A stretch of DNA of 64,000 bases from Streptomyces griseocarneus (GCA_003674045.1 PENC01000028.1:1-64000); one strand, 5' to 3'; counted from the stretch's first letter, positions 8,334 to 19,943 are shown. Made by a program: numbers and translations. The notes: generated from the letters alone by a model not told the origin.

Positions 8334-8948
8334 GTGAGAAGCATGGGCGACGGTACAGCGGTCGGCAATCCGTATCCGCTGTACGGGGGAACGGTCGAAC
8401 AGCCCTCCCGTCATACCGTTCCGGCCGCGGTCGGCGCACCGCAGGGGCCGGAGACCGACAGGATCGGGTACCGGGGGCCCACGGCGTGTGCCGCCGCGGG
8501 CATCACCTACCGACAGCTCGACTACTGGGCACGCACGGGTCTGGTCGAGCCGAGCGTGCGGCCCGCCTACGGCTCGGGGAGCCAGCGGCTCTACAGCTTC
8601 CGGGACGTGGTCGTTCTCAAGATCGTGAAGCGGCTGCTGGACACCGGTGTCTCTCTGCAGAACATCCGTACCGCCGTCCAGCACCTGCGGGCGCGCGGCG
8701 TGGGCGACCTCCCGCAGATGACGCTGATGAGCGATGGTGCCACGGTCTACGAGTGCACCTCGCCGGACGAGGTCGTCGACCTTCTCCAGGGCGGTCAGGG
8801 CGTCTTCGGCATCGCCGTGGGTGTCGTGTGGCGCGACGTCGAGGCCGTGCTCTCCCAGCTGCACGGCGAGCGCGTGGACACCGGCGAGACTCTCGTCGGC
8901 CACAACCCCGCCGACGAGCTCGCCCGCCGCCGCAACCGCGCGGGCTGA
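8334..8948 (+). CDS. MerR-family regulator, Rv1830 (ResR/McdR) type
   Basis: A 204-residue protein with a MerR-type DNA-binding domain at about 45-115 (AGITYRQLDYWARTGLVEP, then GSGSQRLYSFRDVVVLKIVKRLL), followed by a conserved C-terminal segment. The GTG at 8334 is preferred because GGAGG lies 5 nt upstream; the frame is open to 8256 and an ATG at 8343 is possible. It matches the second MerR gene of the mycobacterial cluster, reported there to influence cell division. It has its own 178-nt upstream region, so separate transcription from ftsR is possible. Confidence 0.84.
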   Translation: MRSMGDGTAVGNPYPLYGGTVEQPSRHTVPAAVGAPQGPETDRIGYRGPTACAAAGITYRQLDYWARTGLVEPSVRPAYGSGSQRLYSFRDVVVLKIVKRLLDTGVSLQNIRTAVQHLRARGVGDLPQMTLMSDGATVYECTSPDEVVDLLQGGQGVFGIAVGVVWRDVEAVLSQLHGERVDTGETLVGHNPADELARRRNRAG

Positions 8949-9023
8949 CCTCCTGCCCCGTCCCGCCCGGCGCTCCGTCGCACGTCAGCGCGATTGTCAG
9001 TGGTGTGCGGGAACATCGGTGGT

Positions 9024-10490
9024 GTGAGAGCCGCACCGACGATCCTCCATCTCGACATGGACGCCTTCTACGCCTCGGCGGAGCAGGCGGCCAAGCCGAG
9101 CCTGCGCGGCAAACCCGTGGTGGTCGGCGGGATCGGCCCGCGGGGTGTCGTCGCCACCGCGTCGTACGAGGCCCGGGTCTTCGGCGTCCGCTCCGCGATG
9201 GCGACCGCCCAGGCCCGCAGGCTCTGCCCCAACGCCGCCTATCTCACCCCGCGGTTCACGCTCTACCGCGATGTGAGCGAGGTCGTCATGGGCCTGCTGC
9301 GACAGCTGTCCCCGCTGGTGGAGCCCCTCAGCCTCGACGAGGCCTTCGTGGATCTGGAGGCGGGCGGTGTCGAGCCCACCGCGGAGGCGGTCCGCGCGGT
9401 GGGGGAGCGGCTGCGGCGGGACATCCGGGCCGCCACGGGACTCAGCGGATCGGTGGGGCTCGCGGGTTCCAAGATGCTTGCCAAGATCGGGTCGGAGCAG
9501 GCCAAGCCCGACGGCCTGTTGCTCATCGAGCCGGGCACCGAGGCGGCGCTGCTGGGCCCCATGTCCGTCCGCGTCATCCCTGGCGTGGGGCCCGCGACCG
9601 CCGAGGCCCTGCGCCGGGCGGGGATCACGACCGTCGCGGAGACCGGCGAGGCCGGTGAGGCGGAGTTGGTGCGGCTGCTCGGCAAGGCCCACGGCGCGGG
9701 ACTGTACGCCCTGGCGACCGGTCATGACGACCGGCCCGTCGTCGCCGAGCGGGACGCCAAGTCCGTATCCGTCGAGGACACCTTCGAGGAGGACCTCACC
9801 GACCGCGTCCGTGTGCAGATGGAGATCGCCCGCCTCGCCGACCGGTGCGTCACGCGGCTGCGCGCCGCCGGCCGCTCCGGCCGCACCGTCGTGATCAAGG
9901 TGCGGCGCTACGACTTCTCGACCCTGACCCGCTCGGAGACGCTCCGCGGCCCCACCGACGACCGGACCGTGGTGCGCGAGGCCGCGGCCAGGCTGCTGGA
10001 AGGTGTCGACACGACGGCGGGTGTACGGCTCCTGGGCGTCGGCGTCACCGGCCTCGCCGACTACACCCAGGAGGACCTCTTCGCCTTCGCCCAGGCCGCG
10101 AGCGAGGAGGCCGCGGCCGCGGCGGAGGCGCCGGACGCACCGGCGCCCGAGGAGGAGCGGCAGGAGGAGAGCGCGGAGGCCACCGAGGCGCGGCCCCACC
10201 GCTGGCTGCCCGGGCTGGATGTCCGGCACGCCGAGTACGGAGCGGGCTGGATCCAGGGCAGCGGCGTCGGCCGGGTCACCGTCCGCTTCGAGGAGCCCTG
10301 GTCGGAGCCCGGCAGGGTGCGCACCTTCGCCGTCGACGACCCCGCGCTCGAACCGGCGGAGCCGCTGCCGCTGATACGGCCGGGTCAGCCGCCCGGCCGC
10401 CCGGCCGTGCCGAGCCCTTCACCAGAGCCTGCGCCAGGTGCGCCGGGAGCTTCCGAGGGCGCGTCCGCCGCGGGGAGCTCGAGCCCGTAG
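9024..10490 (+). CDS. dinB: DNA polymerase IV (Y-family translesion polymerase)
   Basis: A 488-residue Y-family polymerase. The catalytic motifs LHLDMDAFYAS (N-terminus) and LSLDEAFVDL (about residue 105) are intact, with thumb, HhH and little-finger regions following. The C-terminal 120 residues are an Ala/Glu-rich and Pro-rich extension beyond the usual family length and contain no recognisable beta-clamp peptide at the very end. The GTG at 9024 gives the standard N-terminus; a TTG at 8994 is less likely. Its 3' end overlaps the convergent PRC-barrel gene by about 106 nt. Confidence 0.9.
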   Translation: MRAAPTILHLDMDAFYASAEQAAKPSLRGKPVVVGGIGPRGVVATASYEARVFGVRSAMATAQARRLCPNAAYLTPRFTLYRDVSEVVMGLLRQLSPLVEPLSLDEAFVDLEAGGVEPTAEAVRAVGERLRRDIRAATGLSGSVGLAGSKMLAKIGSEQAKPDGLLLIEPGTEAALLGPMSVRVIPGVGPATAEALRRAGITTVAETGEAGEAELVRLLGKAHGAGLYALATGHDDRPVVAERDAKSVSVEDTFEEDLTDRVRVQMEIARLADRCVTRLRAAGRSGRTVVIKVRRYDFSTLTRSETLRGPTDDRTVVREAAARLLEGVDTTAGVRLLGVGVTGLADYTQEDLFAFAQAASEEAAAAAEAPDAPAPEEERQEESAEATEARPHRWLPGLDVRHAEYGAGWIQGSGVGRVTVRFEEPWSEPGRVRTFAVDDPALEPAEPLPLIRPGQPPGRPAVPSPSPEPAPGAPGASEGASAAGSSSP

Positions 10491-10795
10491 TGGTGGTAGA
10501 GCAGGAGCTCCTGCTCGGGGGAGAGGTGGCGGCCGACCCCGAAGTCCGGCGCGGCCTTGATCAGGGCGCGCTCGTAGGGGACGCGCAGCGTGTCGTCGAC
10601 GATCTCGCTCGGCTCCAGCGGGACGAACGCGTCCCGGCTGAACAGCCCGGTGCGTACGGCGGCCCACTCCGGCACCCCGGTCGCGTCGTCGAGGTAGACC
10701 TCGTCCACGGTGCCGATCTTCGCGCCGTCGCGGTCGAAGGCCCTGCGGCCGATGAGGCTCCGCGGATCGATATCGGTCTGCACCGTTCCTCCCAT
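10385..10795 (-). CDS. PRC-barrel domain protein
   Basis: A 136-residue cytoplasmic protein with an N-terminal PRC-barrel (DPRSLIGRRAFDRDGAKIGTV and DATGVPEWAAVRTGLF), a family that binds partners in RNA processing or photosynthetic assembly. The middle (PYERALIKAAPDF) and YHHYGL segments are typical of Streptomyces stress-type PRC proteins. The ATG at 10795 follows GGGAGA; the open frame beyond it runs into the gcvP leader and is not coding. The tail overlaps dinB. Function unknown. Confidence 0.82.
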   Translation of the reverse strand: MGGTVQTDIDPRSLIGRRAFDRDGAKIGTVDEVYLDDATGVPEWAAVRTGLFSRDAFVPLEPSEIVDDTLRVPYERALIKAAPDFGVGRHLSPEQELLLYHHYGLELPAADAPSEAPGAPGAGSGEGLGTAGRPGG

Positions 10796-10907
10796 GGTTC
10801 TCCCGTGCCCCCGACCGCACTTCGGGCCCCGGAACACCCCCCGACAACCACGAAAAGGCACAAAGCGGGAACCGGCCACTCGAGGGATTGCCCGATACCC
10901 GCGCTGG

Positions 10908-10913
10908 TAGGCT
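10908..10913 (+). promoter_or_regulatory. Candidate -10 element of the gcvP transcript
   Basis: TAGGCT sits about 20 nt before the first glycine aptamer and resembles Streptomyces -10 hexamers. No good -35 with 17-18 nt spacing was found, so this is a weak call. Confidence 0.35.
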
Positions 10914-10932
10914 GGCGAGTGGCCGCAGACCC

Positions 10933-11156
10933 CGTGCGGGAGAGCCCTCCGACGAGCCTTCACGGGCCCGGGCGGGGGCGCCGAAGGAGCAAACCCTCCC
11001 CGGAATCTCTCAGGCACACGTACCGCATGGACGAGGTCACTCTGGAAAGCAGGGCGGGCCCAGGTCAGGCACAACACCGGAGCCCGTCCTCACCGACGGT
11101 GAAAGCCGGGCCCGTGGCCCGGTGAAGCTCTCAGGTTGAGATGACAGAGGGGGAGG
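10933..11156 (+). promoter_or_regulatory. Tandem glycine riboswitch upstream of gcvP
   Basis: Two consecutive glycine-aptamer cores are visible. The first has GCGGGAGAGC near 10936, CGCCGAAGGAGCAAA near 10979 and ATCTCTCAGGCAC near 11006. The second has GACGGTGAAAGCC near 11094 and AGCTCTCAGGTT near 11126, with a closing ACAGAGGGGG near 11143. The family binds glycine cooperatively and switches on glycine-cleavage genes. It ends about 60 nt before the gcvP start, fitting control of translation or transcription elongation. An ATG inside the second aptamer (11141) is in frame with gcvP. Confidence 0.9.
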
Positions 11157-11218
11157 CCGTCCGGGTACCCGCGCCGTGGTACCCCTCGCAGGTCGCAACG
11201 ACCAGGAGGCCTCCGCAG

Positions 11219-14104
<2,886 letters not shown>

Positions 14105-14301
14105 GGCCTGGCCCGGTGGGCTGACGGCGGGCCCGAATGACGGGCGGCCTGGAACGGGGCCGGTTCGGCGGATGCGCCGGGCCGGCCCCTTCGGCGTGGT
14201 GCGGTTGGTGCGGTTGGTACGCGATGTGCGACCCGCGTGCGCGGGGCTGTGCGTGTGCGGTGCCCTGTGGTGCGTCGTGTGCCGTGCGGTGCTGCGCCGC
14301 T

Positions 14302-14565
14302 TCAGGCAGCGGTCACCACATTGCCGCTGGCCAGCGGCCGGTGCGGAGCGATGATCTGCCCGTCCGGCAGCAGCTCACCGGTGTCCTCGAAGCACAGGAC
14401 GCCGTTGCACAGCAGACTCCAGCCCTGTTCCGGGAAGTGTGCCACGAGGTGGGCGGCTTCCCTGTCGGCGGAGTCGGCTGAGGGGCACGTGGGCTGGTGC
14501 TGGCACATGGGAGGGATCTTTCGCTGCGATGTGGTGGCTGTCCTGCGGCTCGATGCTGTACTCAT
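14302..14565 (-). CDS. DUF5999 family small protein
   Basis: An 87-residue protein whose C-terminal two thirds (from MCQHQPTCPSADSADREAA to the end, with EQGWSLLCNGVLCFEDTGELLPDG) matches a short family confined to Streptomyces-like actinobacteria. It contains five cysteines, so metal binding is possible but unproven. ATG 14565 has a GGGGGG-type purine run upstream; ATG 14508, giving a protein that begins MCQHQ, is an alternative start. It is a monocistronic gene between gcvP and a second hypothetical gene. Function unknown. Confidence 0.75.
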   Translation of the reverse strand: MSTASSRRTATTSQRKIPPMCQHQPTCPSADSADREAAHLVAHFPEQGWSLLCNGVLCFEDTGELLPDGQIIAPHRPLASGNVVTAA

Positions 14566-14759
14566 GCCGCCCCCCGTTGGCGAATAGGTTGGTCGATACC
14601 AGTGTTGCCCCACGGGCGCGATTCCGCAGGGATTTCCCGGCAGCGCTCCTCTCCCGAGGAGGACGCGTCACCCGTGCGGGCGGTTGCCGTCAACGGGACT
14701 GTCCCTTCGGGGGATTCGGGGTGGTCACCCCGGGCTAGTCCGGGAGGGTGAGAGCGGGG

Positions 14760-14795
14760 GCACGCCCCGTGGCGGTGACCGGCCACGGGGCGTGC
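14760..14795 (-). terminator. Strong hairpin terminator
   Basis: A perfect 14-bp stem (GCACGCCCCGTGGC and its complement) with an 8-nt loop lies 34 nt past the stop of the leftward gene ending at 14829. It is the likely terminator for that gene and may also act on the other strand. Confidence 0.75.
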
Positions 14796-14828
14796 TCGTC
14801 CCGGCGCGTTCCGCTGCGCGGTGCCGCC

Positions 14829-15416
14829 TCAGGCGGAGGTGCGCAGCAATGGCGGTGGTGCCAGCCGGTGGGTGAGGACCGAGAGCAGTTCGGCGAACCG
14901 GTGTGCCCGGTGCGCGGCGATTCCCGGCGGCGCGGGCGCGAGCGGCACCAGCAGGTCGCCGGGGCCGGGGAGCCCCGAGTCGGCCTCGGCCGTGAGGTCC
15001 GCGTGCAGCCAGAGGGTGAGCATGTAGAGCTGGGGTACGAACAGCAGCCGTGGCTGATACGGCGTCGGCAGGGCCTCCGCCTGGTGCACGGCCAGCTCCG
15101 TGGAGGCGAGATAAGGGCCCTCGCAGAAGTGGGAGAACGCCCAGCCGTCCGCGGTGGGCGCCGCCTCGCCCGCGGCGACCACGCGCTCGGCGCTGCGGAT
15201 CAGGAACCGCCAGCCGGCGAGCCGGGTGCGAGGGGTGCCGCCGCGCGTGGTCACCTGTTCCAGGACGTGGACGGGCAGGGGGAGTTCGGGTGTCAGCGGA
15301 CCCTGGGCGGACCGCAGCGAGGGGGTGCGGGCCTCGCGGACGGCGGTGGGGGAGCCGAGGGCGGTGACGACACTGAGCAGGGCTGGCGCGGGGGCGGGGA
15401 GAGCGTGCAGCGGCAT
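14829..15416 (-). CDS. Hypothetical protein
   Basis: A 195-residue soluble protein with no domain I recognise. It is rich in Leu, Pro and Ala, with one short conserved-looking core (GWAFSHFCEGPYLASTEL and PRLLFVPQLYMLTLWLHADL) and no signal peptide. ATG 15416 is chosen because GAGAGG lies about 10 nt upstream; the frame stays open to 15590 but that extension has poor codon character. Codon bias (strong third-position GC) supports it being a real gene. It is followed by a clear terminator. Confidence 0.65.
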   Translation of the reverse strand: MPLHALPAPAPALLSVVTALGSPTAVREARTPSLRSAQGPLTPELPLPVHVLEQVTTRGGTPRTRLAGWRFLIRSAERVVAAGEAAPTADGWAFSHFCEGPYLASTELAVHQAEALPTPYQPRLLFVPQLYMLTLWLHADLTAEADSGLPGPGDLLVPLAPAPPGIAAHRAHRFAELLSVLTHRLAPPPLLRTSA

Positions 15417-15924
15417 GGTGGGTCGCCTCTCACTTCGGAGACACGTGGTGCGGGGCGGTGCACAAGGACGCGCGGAACGACAAGGAAGCTGTCGGCGTGC
15501 GGGGTCAGAGGGGGGCCGGGGACCGTACCGACTGCCGGGGCCGGGCGCTGCTCTCTGCCTTGTTCCGGAGTTTATACGACACGTGTTCACATGGTGTTTC
15601 GGCTAGCTGTCGCGAGCATTTCCGGCAAGAGGATATCGAGCGACTTCGCGCGGGGTGGTTTCGGTGATTCTGTGCCGGAATATGCGGCGTCACCTCGGGC
15701 TTTTCGCCGGGCCGGGTAGGCCGGATCCCGTCGGTGTTTATCACCAGCGCAATGCGCGAAACCGGAGCAGCCCGTCATGCCGATGGAATGTGCCACGGCG
15801 CACACCCCGGACAGGCTACCGGGTATTGCGTGCGCCCGTGGCGTTATCGATCGCACCGGCTGGGCATCATCGACCGTGACGCGGGCGGCCGGTGCCGCGG
15901 GAACCCGGGTGAGGAGGCGCTGCG
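15417..15924. other. Intergenic region between divergent genes
   Basis: About 508 nt without a supported gene. Base composition is lower in GC than the flanks, as expected for promoters of the two divergent neighbours. An 8-bp palindrome ACACGTGT at 15579-15586 is the only evident motif. Short ORFs in it lack codon bias. GAGGAGG at its right end is the ribosome site of the GCS2-family gene. Confidence 0.5.
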
Positions 15925-17427
15925 ATGGGTGAGAAGCTGGTGGTCGAGGGGTTCGGCCTCGCCGACCGGCAGCGTCACCGGGACAAGCTCCGGCAGTGCC
16001 TCGACGTGCTCGCGCGCCTGCTGGAGGAGAAGCGATTCGACCGTCCCCGGAATCTCATGGGCCTGGAGATCGAGCTGAATCTCGCGGGGTCCGACGGCAT
16101 GCCGAGCATGGTGAACGCAGAAGTGCTGAAACGTATCGCCAGCGGTGATTTCCAGACCGAACTGGGTCGGTTCAACCTCGAAGTGAACATTGTTCCCCAC
16201 CATCTGTCCGGCCGGGTTCTCGACCAGCTCGCCGAGGAGTTGCGCACGGCCCTTTCCTATGCCGACCGCAAAGCCATGGAGGTCGATTCGGGGATCGTGA
16301 TGATCGGTATTCTGCCGACGCTGGAGGACCGGCACCTGGTCTCCTCGAACCTCTCCGACGACCACCGCTACGCCCTGCTCAACGCGCAGGTCGTAGCGGC
16401 ACGGGGCGAGCACTTCACCATCGACATCGAGGGCGTGGAGCGGCTGACCTGTACCGCGGGCTCGATCGCCCCGGAGTCCGCCTGTACCTCTGTGCAACTG
16501 CACCTCCAGGTCACCCCGCGCCGGTTCGCCGCCGTGTGGAACGCCGCGCAGGTCGTCGCGGCCGCACAGATAGCGGTCGGTGCCAACTCGCCCTTCCTCT
16601 TCGGGCGCGAGCTGTGGCGCGAGTCCCGCCCGCCGCTGTTCGTACAGTCCACCGACACCCGCCCGCCCGAGCTCACGGCGCAGGGTGTCCGGCCGCGCAC
16701 CTGGTTCGGCGAGCGCTGGATCGACTCCGCGTACGACCTCTTCGAGGAGAACCTCCGCTTCTTCCCGCCTTTGCTGCCGGTCTCCGGAACGGAGGACCCG
16801 TCGCGTGTGCTGGAGGAGGGCGGGGTGCCCCAGCTCAGCGAGCTGACGCTGCACAACGGCACGGTCTACCGCTGGAACCGGCCGGTCTACGGCATCGCCG
16901 ACGGGGTACCGCACCTGCGGGTCGAGAACCGCGTGCTGCCCGCGGGGCCCACCGTCCCCGACGTCATCGCCAACGCCGCCTTCTACTACGGGCTGGTCCG
17001 GGCGCTCGCGGAGGAGGCCCGTCCCGTGTGGACCCGTATGCCCTTCGAGGTCGCCGCGGACAATTTCGACATCGCCTGCCGCCACGGCATCGACGCGTGG
17101 CTCCGCTGGCCGAAGGGCGGCCGCAACGCGCCGCTGGGACGGGTCTCCGCCGTACGGCTCGTCCTGGACGAGCTCCTGCCGCTCGCGGCGGCCGGGCTCG
17201 ACGCCTGGGGCGTCGAACCGGCCGACCGCGACCGCTACCTCGGCGTCATCGAGGGCCGCTGCCTGCGCCGTACCAACGGCGCGTCCTGGCAGGCCGCCAC
17301 GTACCACCGGGCACTGGAACGCGGACTGGACCGGGAGAAGGCGCTCGCCGCCACGACGCGGCGCTACTGCGAACTGATGCGCACGGGAGAGCCCGTACAC
17401 CTGTGGCCCACGGGGCTGGGTGACTGA
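15925..17427 (+). CDS. Glutamate-cysteine ligase family protein (GCS2 family)
   Basis: A 500-residue ATP-dependent carboxylate-amine ligase of the GCS2 type. Recognisable segments are NLMGLEIELNL (about 48-58, metal/ATP site), LGRFNLEVNIVPHHL (about 84-98) and the C-terminal RLVLDELLPLA region. Streptomyces make mycothiol rather than glutathione, so the true substrate may not be glutamate and cysteine; EgtA-like or other gamma-glutamyl ligase roles are possible. ATG 15925 follows GAGGAGG. It is transcribed alone, with the CPBP protease 102 nt downstream. Confidence 0.82.
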   Translation: MGEKLVVEGFGLADRQRHRDKLRQCLDVLARLLEEKRFDRPRNLMGLEIELNLAGSDGMPSMVNAEVLKRIASGDFQTELGRFNLEVNIVPHHLSGRVLDQLAEELRTALSYADRKAMEVDSGIVMIGILPTLEDRHLVSSNLSDDHRYALLNAQVVAARGEHFTIDIEGVERLTCTAGSIAPESACTSVQLHLQVTPRRFAAVWNAAQVVAAAQIAVGANSPFLFGRELWRESRPPLFVQSTDTRPPELTAQGVRPRTWFGERWIDSAYDLFEENLRFFPPLLPVSGTEDPSRVLEEGGVPQLSELTLHNGTVYRWNRPVYGIADGVPHLRVENRVLPAGPTVPDVIANAAFYYGLVRALAEEARPVWTRMPFEVAADNFDIACRHGIDAWLRWPKGGRNAPLGRVSAVRLVLDELLPLAAAGLDAWGVEPADRDRYLGVIEGRCLRRTNGASWQAATYHRALERGLDREKALAATTRRYCELMRTGEPVHLWPTGLGD

Positions 17428-17529
17428 GGCGACCGAACGGACCCGCTCCGCGACCCCGGTTTTTGGGGCGCGCCGCGCCGTCGGGCAAGCTGTGGGGACG
17501 GTGGCGGGCTACGCGGAGCGGAGAAGGTC

Positions 17530-18333
17530 GTGCAGCAGGGCGTGCGGGGAGACCGCGAAGCAGTCGGCACCCTGACGGGCGACCGCCCGGCGCTGCTGCG
17601 CAGCGAGACGCTGATCGTCCTCGCGCTGTCGCTCGGCGCCAGCGCCGTGTCGGCACTGATCAGCTTCATCGGCGCGGCCACCCGGCCCGGCGGGCTCAGC
17701 CACCAGGCCGCCCGGCTCAACACCTCGCACGCGCCCGGCCGCCCCTGGCTCGACCTCGCCTGGCAGCTCTTCGGCATCGCGACCGCGCTGGTGCCCGTGC
17801 TCCTCGTCGCGCACCTGCTCCTCCGCGAGGGCGTGGGCCTGCGGGCGATCGGCTTCGACCGGCGGCGCCCCGGCTCCGACCTCGCCCGGGGAACGGCGGT
17901 CGCGGCGGCCATCGGCGGCACCGGCCTGCTCTTCTACCTCGGCGTACGTGCCGCGGGTTTCAACCTCACCGTGGTGCCCGAGTCGCTGCCCGACGTCTGG
18001 TGGAAGATCCCTGTCCTGATCGCCTCCGCGGTGCAGAACGCCGTGCTGGAGGAGGTCGTGGTCGTCGGCTATCTGCTGCGCCGCCTCGGGCAGCTCGGCT
18101 GGACCCCGGCGGGCGCGCTGGCGGCGAGTGCCGTGCTGCGCGGTTCGTACCACCTCTACCAGGGTATCGGCGGGCTCGTCGGGAACATGGTGATGGGCGT
18201 CGTCTTCGTGCTGCTCTACCGGCGTTGGGGGCGGGTCGGACCGCTGGTCGCCGCGCACGCCCTGATCGACACGGTGGCCTTCGTCGGCTACGCGCTGCTC
18301 GCGGGCAAGGTGGGCTGGCTGCCCACGGCGTGA
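17530..18333 (+). CDS. CPBP family intramembrane metalloprotease
   Basis: A 267-residue membrane protein with seven to eight hydrophobic helices. The CPBP (Abi/CAAX protease) active-site motifs are present: EE at 174-175, His208 in GSYHLYQG and His243 in AAHALIDT. The usual EExxxR is EEVVVVG here, so the arginine of motif 1 is missing or shifted, as in many bacterial members. The family is linked to prenyl-protein processing, bacteriocin immunity and anti-sigma cleavage; the target is unknown. The GTG start follows GGAGAAGG. Confidence 0.85.
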   Translation: MQQGVRGDREAVGTLTGDRPALLRSETLIVLALSLGASAVSALISFIGAATRPGGLSHQAARLNTSHAPGRPWLDLAWQLFGIATALVPVLLVAHLLLREGVGLRAIGFDRRRPGSDLARGTAVAAAIGGTGLLFYLGVRAAGFNLTVVPESLPDVWWKIPVLIASAVQNAVLEEVVVVGYLLRRLGQLGWTPAGALAASAVLRGSYHLYQGIGGLVGNMVMGVVFVLLYRRWGRVGPLVAAHALIDTVAFVGYALLAGKVGWLPTA

Positions 18334-18337
18334 CCCG

Positions 18338-18379
18338 GCGCGTGTCCCCTCGCGGCCCGGTCCGCGGAGGGACACGCGC
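18338..18379. terminator. Bidirectional terminator between convergent genes
   Basis: A long hairpin with an 11-bp perfect outer stem (GCGCGTGTCCC and its complement at 18369-18379) and an inner CGCGG/CCGCG stem fills the 54-nt gap between the CPBP gene and the phzF-like gene. Its position between convergent stops suggests it serves both. Confidence 0.8.
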
Positions 18380-18387
18380 TGTCGTGG

Positions 18388-19203
18388 TCAGGCGAGCAGC
18401 TCGCCCTCGATGACCGTGACGGCGCTGCCGGTCAGCAGCGTGCGCTCGCCGCGCAGCGAGGTCCGTACGAGCCCGGTGCGCGCCGATGCCTGAAGTCCCG
18501 TCAGGTCGGTGCGGCCCAGGCGCTCGCCCCAGAAGGGCGCGAGCGCGGTGTGCGCGCTGCCGGTGACGGGGTCCTCGTCGATGCCGACGTTGGGGAAGAA
18601 GCAGCGCGAGACGTAGTCGTGGCCGAGGGCGGGGTCGTCGGCCGGGGCGGTGGCGATGATGCCCCGGCGCGAGTGCTGCCCGAGCGCCGCGATGTCCGGG
18701 GTGAGGCCCCGCACGGTCTTCTCGTCGGCCAGTTCCACCAGCAGGTCGCCGACGTGCGGACCTGTGTCGTACGTGCTCAGCGGCTGGGCGCCCAGCGCGG
18801 TGGCGACGCCCTCGGGGACGGCGGTCCGTGTGAGCGGCGCGGTCGGGAAGTCCAGGGTGACCGAGCCGTCCTCGTGCGCGGTCGCCGTGAGGACGCCGCA
18901 GCGGGCGGCGAAGCGCACCGTGCCGGTGGCGGCGCCGGTGGAGTGCAGGACGTGGGCCGTGGCGAGCGTGGCGTGGCCGCACATGTCGACCTCGGTGGCG
19001 GGCGTGAACCAGCGCAGCGCCCAGTCGGCGTCGCCGCCGGCGGGCAGCGGGTGGGCGTACGCGGTCTCGGAGAGGTTCACCTCGGTGGCGATCCGCTGGA
19101 GCCGCGCGTCGTCGGGGAAGCCGTCGGAGTCGAAGAGGAGCACCCCGGCCGGATTCCCGGCGAAGGGGCGGTCGGTGAAGGCGTCGACGATTCGGATTCG
19201 CAT
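18388..19203 (-). CDS. PhzF family isomerase
   Basis: A 271-residue protein of the PhzF (diaminopimelate-epimerase-like fold) family. The N-terminal VDAFTDRPFAGNPAGV, the catalytic Glu46 in NLSETAYAH, the FTPATEVDMCGHATLA loop and the C-terminal GIDEDPVTGSAHTAL motif are all intact. Members isomerise trans-2,3-dihydro-3-hydroxyanthranilate in phenazine synthesis or act on unknown small acids. No phenazine genes are nearby, so a housekeeping isomerase of unknown substrate is likely. The in-frame ATG eight codons earlier has no ribosome site. It is divergent from the PadR gene. Confidence 0.87.
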   Translation of the reverse strand: MRIRIVDAFTDRPFAGNPAGVLLFDSDGFPDDARLQRIATEVNLSETAYAHPLPAGGDADWALRWFTPATEVDMCGHATLATAHVLHSTGAATGTVRFAARCGVLTATAHEDGSVTLDFPTAPLTRTAVPEGVATALGAQPLSTYDTGPHVGDLLVELADEKTVRGLTPDIAALGQHSRRGIIATAPADDPALGHDYVSRCFFPNVGIDEDPVTGSAHTALAPFWGERLGRTDLTGLQASARTGLVRTSLRGERTLLTGSAVTVIEGELLA

Positions 19204-19289
19204 GCCGGGACCGTAGGGGCCTGGCAAAGCCGCAGGCCAGAGCCAATGCCCGGAAATTGGACCGAAGGGCGTTGCCAGCCGATCGGTTC

Positions 19290-19318
19290 CGATATATCGT
19301 TGAAGTATCGCGAACGAT
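19290..19318. promoter_or_regulatory. Candidate PadR operator
   Basis: The 10-bp palindrome CGATATATCG (19290-19299) overlaps a wider inverted repeat ATCGTT (19296-19301) and AACGAT (19313-19318). It lies 20-48 nt before the PadR start in the phzF-padR intergenic region. Autoregulation by PadR is the natural inference. Confidence 0.55.
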
Positions 19319-19337
19319 CGACGATAGGAGGAACGTC

Positions 19338-19943
19338 ATGTGGCGTTTCGAAGGACATGAGCAGCATGGTCCGCGTCGGCGCGGACCCGGCGGTCCCGGT
19401 GGCCCCGGGGGGCAGCGCGCGGCCTTCGGCCCCTTCGGGCCGGGCTTCGGCGGTCCGCCGTTCGGCGGGCCGCGGGGGCGCGGGCGCGGCGGCCCGGGCG
19501 GCCGGGCGCGGCGCGGCGACGTACGCGCGTCGATCCTGGCCCTGCTGAAGGACCGGCCGATGCACGGCTACGAGATGATCCAGGAGATCGCCGAGCGCAG
19601 TGGCGGCGCCTGGAAGCCGAGCCCCGGCTCCGTCTACCCGACGCTCCAGATGCTGGAGGACGAGGGGCTGATCGAGAGTGCGAGCGAGGGCGGCAAGAAG
19701 CTGTTCACGCTCACCGAGGAGGGCCGGGCCGAGGCGGACGCCGGTTCCCCCACCCCCTGGGAGGAGGTCGGCCGCGGGGTCGACCGGGAGACCCTCCAGG
19801 AGATCCGGCAGGCGGGCTTCGGGCTGATGGAGGCCTTCGGCCAGGTCTGGAAGACCGGCAGCAAGGAACAGAAGCAGAAGGCCCTCGACGTCATCAACGA
19901 GGCCCGCAAGAAGCTGTATCTGATCCTCGCCGACGAGGGATGA
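19338..19943 (+). CDS. PadR-family transcriptional regulator
   Basis: A 201-residue regulator. Residues 1-60 are a low-complexity Gly/Pro/Arg-rich segment. The PadR winged helix occupies about 62-135 (VRASILALLKDRPMHGYEMIQEI, then PSPGSVYPTLQMLEDEGLI and YxLTxxG-like FTLTEEGRAEAD). The C-terminal helices serve dimerisation. AGGAGG precedes the ATG at 19338. PadR proteins respond to small phenolics or antibiotics; no transporter is adjacent, so the regulon is unknown. Confidence 0.88.
   Translation: MWRFEGHEQHGPRRRGPGGPGGPGGQRAAFGPFGPGFGGPPFGGPRGRGRGGPGGRARRGDVRASILALLKDRPMHGYEMIQEIAERSGGAWKPSPGSVYPTLQMLEDEGLIESASEGGKKLFTLTEEGRAEADAGSPTPWEEVGRGVDRETLQEIRQAGFGLMEAFGQVWKTGSKEQKQKALDVINEARKKLYLILADEG

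Noticed and set aside
14200..14295. G+T-rich stretch after gcvP, considered as a possible structured RNA or R-loop element
   Set aside because: Only a compositional bias; no paired stems or conserved motif could be identified by eye.
15587..15856. An 89-codon minus-strand ORF in the gap before the GCS2-family gene
   Set aside because: No codon bias, no ribosome site and no recognisable motif; region looks like promoter DNA.
18388..19203. PhzF gene as a sign of a phenazine cluster
   Set aside because: No other phenazine biosynthesis gene is in the neighbourhood; PhzF-like isomerases are common housekeeping proteins.
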